Assembly: GCF_015594925.2 (NCBI RefSeq) | Contig: NZ_CP087590.1 | Location: 1,922,001 to 1,986,000, forward strand | Origin: Vibrio sp. VB16 | GTDB taxonomy: Bacteria; Pseudomonadota; Gammaproteobacteria; Enterobacterales; Vibrionaceae | Length of the DNA stretch: 64,000 nucleotides | Direction of reading: 5' to 3' | Shown: positions 50,517-57,990 of the stretch, in pieces | Numbering within the stretch: position 1 is the first letter of the stretch | Layout of the letters: each line of letters opens with the position of its first letter | Notes under the pieces: generated by a model | The model's database searches: none | Told to the model about the DNA's origin: nothing | Seen by the model: only the letters and a program-made list of their open reading frames with translations | Position numbers and translations under genes: made by a program

Positions 50517-52586
50517 TTAGAGGTCATTGCCAACTTCCCAAGAGAAGAGCTCTACCCCCCCTTTTTCTGGTGGCGAGCCCAGTTTAAAACCGCGAGTAGA
50601 CACCTGAAGCGGCGCTTGCTCCAAATGAACAAAACTAACGCCAACACCTTCTGATATTTGACTAAATAACATTAAATGTTCGACACCTGTCGTGCTCACA
50701 TTAACGTACCAGTTAAACGAAAGCGATTCGTTGGGTTGTAAACGGTTGGGTTGACCACTCTGCGGATGTAATTGAGTTATGCCATATTGGCTGTCGATAA
50801 ACAGTATATTTATATCTTGGGGTTTACGGCTTATATTTCTTATTTCAAAAAGAATTTGATCATTCTCTTTTAACGTCGGACGAACATTAACGGGTAATGA
50901 CTGAACTTTGTTACCCCGTTTAACTCCAAACTCAACCTTAAGGTGCTTCTGGGTTCCCGTTAACCGGACATTACTACTCAGTAAGCGTTCTACATTCGCG
51001 ATCTTTAATAAACTATTCTTAATGACAACCAAACGACTTCTTTGAGAACGAGGAACCGATACGTTAAGTAATCGCTGTACTACTCTATCCTCAAAACAGA
51101 TTGCCTCTTGTGCTTTCTCTATCTGTTGCTCTTCACAAGGTAGTGATTGATCTGCACGCAGAAACCAATACATGTTGTCGAATTGACTGACTAATATTGA
51201 CGCGTTATTTACTTCACTAAGTGCAAACTGTGGCTGACGAGAAACAATATTATCTAATAGAGCTTGCAGTGCTTCCCTTTGAGAGGGCGTCCTGTTTTTT
51301 GAAGGCAACATCGCGATATTTAACGTCGAATTGAGTGCCGAATCAATGATGCGAACATACACATTTTCCGGCCAGGTTCCGGTGTCTAAAGATTGAACAG
51401 ATGCATAACTAGTCACAGCCGTCGCACGATCGATAGTAACTTTAGCCAAATAGTCCTTATCTTGTGCTAAAGGGTCGGAATAAATTGCCACCAAAGAGTT
51501 TGCAGTCAACATCGATAATGCCCCTCCTTGAATAACCAACTCCTTTCCTTGAATTTTACCAACAAATTGGGGTTCCCCACTGTCTTCAGAATCAAACACA
51601 GTTTTGGTCAAATCGGTGGCACTAAATAGAGGGATGCTGCTTCTCCACGGAATACTTTCGTAACGAGCGACTATTTTCTGCGCCAATTGCTGATAACTAA
51701 GTGTTGAGTTTGACCCTAAAACATCCATTAGAGCATAGGTAAACAACCCATGAAATTGAGAAGCGTCATCGCTGCGTGGCAGTTTCATTTCAGGTGTAGT
51801 TTGTGTGCTTTGAGCGGCGGAAAAGGCGATCAACTCACCTCTGGTTGTTAAATGCGAATTTGCAGCCGTGTGGAATAACGCCTTTTGTAATCCCGTATCT
51901 TTTTCGTAACGAGAGTCGTTCCATTGACGAAAAAGCAAATTTGCGGGTGATTGGGATTTATTAAAGGGCGTTGTTGGAATATCGAGTATGGATGGCGCGA
52001 CTTGGCGAAACCTTATATCAGGCATCGCTGCCCCTCTCGTCATTGTCCCTGAATGGCAGCTATCAAACACAATCCAGACATCTGCACCTCGGTCACGAAT
52101 CGCATTGATATAGTAAGCGATCTCGTTATCTACTATCGCATTCTTCACTGCGCCCGTTTCGTTGTTCCACTCACCGACATCGGTTGGGAGGAATATTTCA
52201 TCTAAACCATCCGCTTCGTCATTCGATTGAACCTTCGCAGGCTGACGACTACCGTGCCCAGAAAAATGCAGATAAAAGAAATCGCCCTCGCCAGCAGCCG
52301 TAACTAACTGTTCTAATCGCGTTAAAATATTACGTCGCGTAGGCGATTCAAAACTCGGTTTAGTGACCAATGAGTAGATGTGTTTTTTATCGAATTTATT
52401 CCTAAGTAGTACGTTCTTAATGATCTCAACATCATTTTCTGGCCCTAACAGTTGAGCACTTTCCGGTAGGTTAGGATAATCACCAACGCCAACCAGTAAT
52501 GCGTATTTTTGCGCGGTAACACTGGTCGATAAGAATGATAATATGATTAGAAAAACGAGCCGAATCATCCTCATACATACTTGCAT
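50517..52586 (-). CDS. Exported caspase-family (metacaspase-like) protease, second copy
   Basis: 689 residues. A signal peptide (hydrophobic core LVFLIILSFLS, end near VTAQ) is followed by the caspase domain with His111 in LHFSGHGSRQ, Cys177 in VFDSCHSGTM and DGLDEIFLPTD. The C-terminal part repeats the DUF4384-like pattern (QDINILFIDSQYGITQLHP). Length, domain order and these motifs are shared with the protease ending at 27926, so the two are paralogues with divergent middle parts. ATG codons at positions 5 and 7 are alternative starts. It lies 12 bp after a SemiSWEET gene and may be cotranscribed with it. Confidence 0.93.
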   Translation of the reverse strand: MQVCMRMIRLVFLIILSFLSTSVTAQKYALLVGVGDYPNLPESAQLLGPENDVEIIKNVLLRNKFDKKHIYSLVTKPSFESPTRRNILTRLEQLVTAAGEGDFFYLHFSGHGSRQPAKVQSNDEADGLDEIFLPTDVGEWNNETGAVKNAIVDNEIAYYINAIRDRGADVWIVFDSCHSGTMTRGAAMPDIRFRQVAPSILDIPTTPFNKSQSPANLLFRQWNDSRYEKDTGLQKALFHTAANSHLTTRGELIAFSAAQSTQTTPEMKLPRSDDASQFHGLFTYALMDVLGSNSTLSYQQLAQKIVARYESIPWRSSIPLFSATDLTKTVFDSEDSGEPQFVGKIQGKELVIQGGALSMLTANSLVAIYSDPLAQDKDYLAKVTIDRATAVTSYASVQSLDTGTWPENVYVRIIDSALNSTLNIAMLPSKNRTPSQREALQALLDNIVSRQPQFALSEVNNASILVSQFDNMYWFLRADQSLPCEEQQIEKAQEAICFEDRVVQRLLNVSVPRSQRSRLVVIKNSLLKIANVERLLSSNVRLTGTQKHLKVEFGVKRGNKVQSLPVNVRPTLKENDQILFEIRNISRKPQDINILFIDSQYGITQLHPQSGQPNRLQPNESLSFNWYVNVSTTGVEHLMLFSQISEGVGVSFVHLEQAPLQVSTRGFKLGSPPEKGGVELFSWEVGNDL

Positions 52587-52598
52587 AGTCTAAGTATC

Positions 52599-52868
52599 CT
52601 ACTGATTAATTGTCTTTTTCCTACTTGAAGTGAGCTTTAGGATAAGCACCAGGCTAGCAAGGAAACCGGTAATCACATTAGCGATAACTAACGGCCAATC
52701 TTGATTTACAATACCATAAATTAACCAACTAAAAACACCCGTCACAAACATGCAATACATGCCAGTAGATATCCCATCTACATTTTTAGTTTTAAGTATG
52801 GATGCCACCTGAGGAACAAATGAGAATGTGGTACAAAATGCGGCAAAATAGCCGATAGTTTCATTCAT
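52599..52868 (-). CDS. SemiSWEET-type sugar transporter
   Basis: 89 residues with three predicted helices and the PQ-loop motif FVPQVASILKTKNVDGIS, exact for bacterial SemiSWEETs, which dimerise to form a six-helix facilitator for sugars. CMFVTGVFSWLIYGI and VITGFLASLVLILKL are the remaining helices. It precedes the second caspase gene by 12 bp on the same strand, perhaps by chance. The sugar is not known, and no sugar-catabolic gene is adjacent. Confidence 0.9.
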   Translation of the reverse strand: MNETIGYFAAFCTTFSFVPQVASILKTKNVDGISTGMYCMFVTGVFSWLIYGIVNQDWPLVIANVITGFLASLVLILKLTSSRKKTINQ

Positions 52869-52923
52869 GAACGTTTACCAAAATAGGTCAGTTATTTACC
52901 GGTGTAAGGTTACCATAAAACGC

Positions 52924-54210
52924 TCAAATGGCGACCTTCTCATTGATAAATATGGCCAATGCCGACAATGAAACTGCCACATCTTCTACGTCAATCGACT
53001 CTTTGGGGTTGTGACTGATGCCCTCTTTACAACGCATAAACAACATCGTTGTAGGCACAATTTCGGCCAATACCATCGCATCGTGTCCCGCGCCAGAGGT
53101 TAATGCTAATGGTACACCTGTGATCTGCTTTACAACCTCTACCATCGCGGTGGTTACATTAGGTTCACAGCTCACTGCCTGTGCATTATGGGTTTCTTCT
53201 AATTTGATACTCAACCCACTTTCACTTGCCAGCGCCTCCAATCGTTCAATAAAACAAGCAATGAACGCATCTCTTGCACCATCATTGATACTTCTTACAT
53301 CTAACGACATATTCACACGGCCCGGTATCACATTCACACCACCTGGATACACGTCTAATTTACCCACTGTTGCTAACACGGGGTAATCATCGGCAATGGA
53401 TTTTCTCGCGACTTGATTGAGTTCAACCATCCACTGGCAAGCCGAGACAAGTGCGTCTTGCCTAGAGGCCATGGGGACAGTTCCTGCATGACCCGCTTTA
53501 CCTTCGAGTGTAATAGAAAACCGCCTCGCTCCGGCAATACCATTAACCGCAGAGATAGGCAGACCTTTTTCTTCCAATACAGGCCCTTGTTCTATATGAA
53601 GTTCGACATACGCAATCACATGATTACTGTCTATCTGCGCTTCCGAAACCTTAGATACATCCAGAGCGAAGCCACACATAGCCTGCGCCAAGCTAACACC
53701 ATTTTCATCGGTTAACTCACGCCATTTACTTTTCCATTTACCGCATATGGCTGAACTACCAAGAAGCGTTGCACCGAAACGTGATCCTTCTTCATCACCA
53801 AATCCCACTACATCAACATGAAAATCAAAACCAATACCAATACCGTTATCCGCGAAATATTTGATCAAGACCAGAGGCGCAACAACACCCAAAATACCAT
53901 CGTATTTACCGCCATTAGGAACGGTATCCGTATGGGAACCCAAAATAACGCGCTGCTCTGTATCACTGTTTGCTTGAAGTCGAACCCATTGATTGCCTGC
54001 TTGATCTTGCCAGTTTTGCAAGTGGCTTTCTTCTGCCCATGTGCGTATTTGTTCGTTGGTCGCCTTATGTTCCGGCGTCAGATAGCGTCTATCCATTTGG
54101 TCAGGGGTTTGAGTGTATTTGGCGAGAACCTCACAGTACTCCATTACGGTAATGGCAAGTTTGTCCATTGTCGGTTTGGCTAGTTTCTGTTGATACCACG
54201 TTTTATCCAT
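52924..54210 (-). CDS. allC: Allantoate amidohydrolase (AllC/HpxK type M20 hydrolase)
   Basis: 428 residues of the M20 carbamoylase group. Metal and substrate sites visible: LGSHTDTVPNGGKYDG, GDEEGSRF, HIEQGP and GKAGHAGTVPM, with CKEGISHNP near the end. It converts allantoate to ureidoglycine, CO2 and ammonia with two metal ions in the cytosol. Other carbamoyl-amino-acid hydrolases share these motifs; the neighbouring aminotransferase and allantoinase make allantoate by far the best substrate. It starts 3 bp after the aminotransferase gene stops, last in the five-gene unit. Confidence 0.92.
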   Translation of the reverse strand: MDKTWYQQKLAKPTMDKLAITVMEYCEVLAKYTQTPDQMDRRYLTPEHKATNEQIRTWAEESHLQNWQDQAGNQWVRLQANSDTEQRVILGSHTDTVPNGGKYDGILGVVAPLVLIKYFADNGIGIGFDFHVDVVGFGDEEGSRFGATLLGSSAICGKWKSKWRELTDENGVSLAQAMCGFALDVSKVSEAQIDSNHVIAYVELHIEQGPVLEEKGLPISAVNGIAGARRFSITLEGKAGHAGTVPMASRQDALVSACQWMVELNQVARKSIADDYPVLATVGKLDVYPGGVNVIPGRVNMSLDVRSINDGARDAFIACFIERLEALASESGLSIKLEETHNAQAVSCEPNVTTAMVEVVKQITGVPLALTSGAGHDAMVLAEIVPTTMLFMRCKEGISHNPKESIDVEDVAVSLSALAIFINEKVAI

Positions 54211-54213
54211 CGC

Positions 54214-55443
54214 CTATTTTCCTGTCTGATAACGTTCGATCGCTGACTGATAGGCGGCCCCTTGTTTAATCGCTCCGCCTGACTGAACCAATAAAGCTTC
54301 TAACCCAAGCAGTGTGAGTAACACTGTGTCTAGCCTTGCGTTATACCCCATCGTGCCTATACGCCAAATTTTGCCGTGAAGGGGCCCAAATGAGGTGCCA
54401 ATTTCAATATTGAATTGAGACAGCATTGCCTGTCGAACGGCTTCACCATCAACATAAGAAGGGATCACCACACCAACCACATTGTTCATTTTATGGGTTA
54501 GGTCTCCGAATAAGGACAATCCCATCGCTTTGAGTCCCGCAGCTAATGCATCACCGGCTCTCTTATGCCTTTCAATAACACAATCTAAACCTTCTTCTAG
54601 GTTGAGCTGCGCACATTCACGTGCGGCGAATAACATACTCGTCGCTTCAGTATGATGGTTTAAACGCTCATCGCCCCAATAATCCAATATCATGCCCAAA
54701 TCAAAATAATTGGAACGAATCCTGCTCCGTTGTCCTACGTGGTGATCGTCGGTGCGAATACCTGCTTCAATATGCTTCCTTTGTCGTATTTCCTCGACGG
54801 CTTTCTCGCTTAACGTTACTGGCGCTGAACCCGATGGTCCACCCAGACATTTTTGTAGTCCAACTGAGACCGCATCAAGCTGCCATTCGTCGGCTTCAAA
54901 TTCATTACCAACGATCGACGCCGTCGCATCGCTATAAAAAAGCACGCCATGCTTTTTACACAATTCACCCGCACCGTCTAGCGGTTGCAGCATCGTAGTT
55001 GAGGTATCGCCTTGTACAAGCGCAAGCACTTTGGGTTTATGACGAATAATCTGTTGTTCTAGCATTGAATCTGTCACAACAGTGCCCCATTCAACCTCAA
55101 AGGTGACGACATCGGCTCCCGCGCGTTCCGAAATCTCAGCTAGTAGATGACCGAAACGACCAAAAACTGGCACCAGAACTTTGTCTCCCGGTTCGATAAG
55201 TGACACCAACACCGCTTCAATACCGGCTCTGGCAGTACCATCAACCAACACGGTAGCTTGGTTATTGGTTTTAAATACGGATCGATATAACGTCATGGTT
55301 TGGTTCATATAGCCGGTCATTACCGGATCATACTGCCCAATCAATTGATTACCCATCGCCTGCAATACTCGGGGGTAAACCGTGATTGGCCCGGGCCCCA
55401 TGAGAATACGCGGAGGGGGTGAAAGTCGTTCAAATAAGTCCAT
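54214..55443 (-). CDS. pucG: Ureidoglycine-glyoxylate aminotransferase (PucG/HpxJ)
   Basis: 409 residues of class V aminotransferase. Landmarks are the N-terminal LMGPGPITVYPRVLQAMG, PLP-aspartate in YSDATASIVGNEF, and the PLP lysine in GLQKCLGGPSGSAP. PucG and HpxJ move the amino group of ureidoglycine to glyoxylate, giving oxalurate and glycine. Alanine-glyoxylate and serine-pyruvate aminotransferases are close relatives; the allantoate hydrolase beside it (3 bp) supports the ureidoglycine role. AAGGAATGAAAAT-ATG supports the start. Confidence 0.9.
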   Translation of the reverse strand: MDLFERLSPPPRILMGPGPITVYPRVLQAMGNQLIGQYDPVMTGYMNQTMTLYRSVFKTNNQATVLVDGTARAGIEAVLVSLIEPGDKVLVPVFGRFGHLLAEISERAGADVVTFEVEWGTVVTDSMLEQQIIRHKPKVLALVQGDTSTTMLQPLDGAGELCKKHGVLFYSDATASIVGNEFEADEWQLDAVSVGLQKCLGGPSGSAPVTLSEKAVEEIRQRKHIEAGIRTDDHHVGQRSRIRSNYFDLGMILDYWGDERLNHHTEATSMLFAARECAQLNLEEGLDCVIERHKRAGDALAAGLKAMGLSLFGDLTHKMNNVVGVVIPSYVDGEAVRQAMLSQFNIEIGTSFGPLHGKIWRIGTMGYNARLDTVLLTLLGLEALLVQSGGAIKQGAAYQSAIERYQTGK

Positions 55444-55508
55444 ATTTTCATTCCTTGAAGGTGATGGCCGTCTGGTTAGTCGTCTGAGCTAAATCTACAT
55501 TCCTGTGT

Positions 55509-56327
55509 TTATAGGGTTTGTAACAACATACGAATACCCGTGAAAGCAAGGACGACGGCAAACACTTTTTTCAACATTGCATTATCGAGTTTTTTACCTA
55601 GACTCGCGCCAATTGGTGAGAAGAACACCGTTAGCGGAACAATAAATAGAAACCCTAACCAGTTAACTAAGCCGTAGTTACCAAAAGGCGCATCGCTTGG
55701 TGTTGTGCCAACCAATAACATCGTCACAACACCAGGCAGCGCGATTAACAACCCTACAGTAGCCGCTGTGCCGACGGCCTTATGGGTTGGAAAATTAAAG
55801 GCAGACAGTGTTGGAACCGTTAATGTACCGCCACCAATACCGATCATTGCACTCAGGCAACCAATACACGTTCCTATCACACCTTGGCCGGTTTTACTTG
55901 GCAACGATTGTGCTAAAGGAGCCGCGTTTGCACCAAGTAACATATTGAGCGCGGAAAGAGTGGCGATAATGCCAAACGCCGCGGTAAGCCAGGGGCCACC
56001 AACACGTGTGGCCAATAAACTTCCGCAGATAACACCAAATACAATAAACGGGGCAAGCCATTTAAGTAGAACCCAATCTACATTACCATTTTTATTGTGT
56101 GCCTTAATCGAGCTTAAGGAGGTAGGAACGATGGTGGCCAGTGATGTGGCAGTAGCAATCATCATGGCAGAGGTCGCGCTTACACCAAAATTTTGAAAAA
56201 GATAAAAAAGGACAGGCACAATAACAATACCGCCCCCAACACCTAATAACCCCGCTAACAACCCCGCAACCACACCTGTCGCTAATAAAGCCAATATCAC
56301 AGGTAATACTTGAATAACGTCGTTCAT
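55509..56327 (-). CDS. TSUP-family membrane transporter (TauE/SafE)
   Basis: 272 residues with about eight membrane helices and two repeats carrying the family glycine motifs GLLAGLLGVGGGIVIVPVL and MIGIGGGTLTVPTL. TSUP proteins export or import small sulfur or carbon anions. Within a purine-catabolism operon it could expel or import an acid such as oxalate, oxamate or a ureide, but that is inference. It lies between the aminotransferase (65 bp) and the HpxW-like gene (53 bp) on the same strand. Confidence 0.88.
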   Translation of the reverse strand: MNDVIQVLPVILALLATGVVAGLLAGLLGVGGGIVIVPVLFYLFQNFGVSATSAMMIATATSLATIVPTSLSSIKAHNKNGNVDWVLLKWLAPFIVFGVICGSLLATRVGGPWLTAAFGIIATLSALNMLLGANAAPLAQSLPSKTGQGVIGTCIGCLSAMIGIGGGTLTVPTLSAFNFPTHKAVGTAATVGLLIALPGVVTMLLVGTTPSDAPFGNYGLVNWLGFLFIVPLTVFFSPIGASLGKKLDNAMLKKVFAVVLAFTGIRMLLQTL

Positions 56328-56380
56328 TGTCTGTTTGTTCCCTTACTGTTTATCTACCATTTATGTGCACTAACTAGACA

Positions 56381-57952
56381 CTAATTAATTATGATCGCTT
56401 TGCCGTTACTTCTTGGATCCGATGCGGCAGTCGTCGTTTGTTTAGACACGTGGATAGCCCCTGCATGGCCGAAAAACTCGGCTAAATCTGGGGCCGACAC
56501 TACATCATGTCCTTTTTCTTGTAGCGTTGCAGCATGCTTGCGATACAAAGCGTCCTCCAATTTGAGGTTTTCACTCGCTTTGCCCCATGTTTTACCCAAT
56601 AACCAACGTGGTAGTGCAATCGAATCACCGATGCTTTTGCCTTGTATCAGATATCGCCAAATCACTGCGGCTTGAGTTTGAGGTTGCCCTTCTCCACCCA
56701 TGGTTCCGTAGATAAATCTCGACCCATCTTTCAGCAACGCTAACGGCGGATTAAGAGTATGCATTGGTTGGTGACCACTTTTGATAAAATTAGCATGTGT
56801 CGGTTCTGTACTAAAGCCTAAACAACGGTTGTTCCAGACAACGCCGGTTCTTGGATTAACAACACCAGAACCAAACTCCCAATAGATACTTTGAATATAA
56901 CTCACCGCTAAACCGTCGCTATCCACAACCCCCATCCAAACGGTGTCTCCAATAGGACCAGGGCTCGGCCACGGAGCAGCATTAGAAGAAATTAATCGAT
57001 TTTGTTTGCTTATCGAGTCAGTCGAAAGACGCGCTTGCATCTGGTCGTTCAATGACGTCTCATCACTTAGGTTGCTATTGCGCCAGTCAAACGCGATTTT
57101 TACTGATTCAACTAAGTAATGAAGCAACTCTACCTCTCCTTCGTCACTGCGCCAATAGTCATCTTTTTCTGCTCGCTGCACAATATAATGGTCTAACAAA
57201 GCAAGAATATTCAATGACGCTCCACCTTGCGTAGGCACACCAAGGTTATAGAAACAACCCCATTGTGTGACTGCTCTTAGTGGCGTTGATATCTGAGCCG
57301 ATGTGCTAGCGATATCTTGCAGCGAAATAGGGCTCCCCTCCTGCTTTAAATAACGCGCATTTTCTTGGGCTAGATCACCGTGATACCAATCTTGTAGTCC
57401 TGCTTTTGCTAGCTGTTGATAAGTCCTCGCCAATGCAGGCAAAACCATCAAGTCTCCAACCTCATAGGCTTTGGACTGCTTCAAAAATACCGACGAGAAA
57501 TCGTCACCACCCCATTCATCAAGCAGTTTGCATTGGGCATCACGTAAACTCTGCGTTACCTCAAAACCATTGTTCGCATACTCGATTGCCGGCTCAAATA
57601 TTTTGTCCAATGAGAGCGACCCAGCATACGTTGATAACGCTTTTTCCCAGCCAGAGACAACACCCGCAGTGGTCAAAGCCACCTTTGGACCTCTCTGGTG
57701 CTGACCAAATTCCGCGTTAGACATATCTTGAGCACACTGGCCTGCAGCATTGATGGCGATAGGTGCTTCCCCGGGTTTATGGATAAGCCAAAAACCGTCG
57801 CCACCCAAACTCGTCATATGCGGATACACCACCGTTAAGGTGCTCGCCATAGCAATACATGCCTCTACGGCGTTCCCGCCCTGTTGTAAGATTTTCTCGC
57901 CTGCTTGGGAAGCAAGATAATGCGGGGCGGTAACCGCTGAACTGTATGACAT
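56381..57952 (-). CDS. hpxW: Gamma-glutamyltransferase-like Ntn hydrolase, probable oxamate amidohydrolase (HpxW)
   Basis: About 523 residues (an ATG two codons earlier is possible). It has the gamma-glutamyltranspeptidase fold, GGNAVEACIAMASTLTVVYPH, and the autocleavage Thr about residue 337 in GDTVWMGVVDSDG, but no signal peptide. The sequence around it, YWEFGSGVVNPRTGVVWNNR, fits the HpxW branch. HpxW of Klebsiella hydrolyses oxamate to oxalate and ammonia at the end of oxidative purine breakdown. Position between PuuE-amidase and the aminotransferase supports this over glutathione metabolism. The exact substrate needs assay. Confidence 0.83.
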   Translation of the reverse strand: MSYSSAVTAPHYLASQAGEKILQQGGNAVEACIAMASTLTVVYPHMTSLGGDGFWLIHKPGEAPIAINAAGQCAQDMSNAEFGQHQRGPKVALTTAGVVSGWEKALSTYAGSLSLDKIFEPAIEYANNGFEVTQSLRDAQCKLLDEWGGDDFSSVFLKQSKAYEVGDLMVLPALARTYQQLAKAGLQDWYHGDLAQENARYLKQEGSPISLQDIASTSAQISTPLRAVTQWGCFYNLGVPTQGGASLNILALLDHYIVQRAEKDDYWRSDEGEVELLHYLVESVKIAFDWRNSNLSDETSLNDQMQARLSTDSISKQNRLISSNAAPWPSPGPIGDTVWMGVVDSDGLAVSYIQSIYWEFGSGVVNPRTGVVWNNRCLGFSTEPTHANFIKSGHQPMHTLNPPLALLKDGSRFIYGTMGGEGQPQTQAAVIWRYLIQGKSIGDSIALPRWLLGKTWGKASENLKLEDALYRKHAATLQEKGHDVVSAPDLAEFFGHAGAIHVSKQTTTAASDPRSNGKAIIIN

Positions 57953-57990
57953 AAACATCCCTTTAATATTTGTGTAACGTCCATTCTATT

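Noticed and set aside
26079..52868. Phage-defence island built from the caspase genes
   Set aside because: Known caspase-linked defence proteins act in the cytosol; these three carry signal peptides, and no integrase, tRNA junction, nuclease or nucleotide cyclase gene is present.
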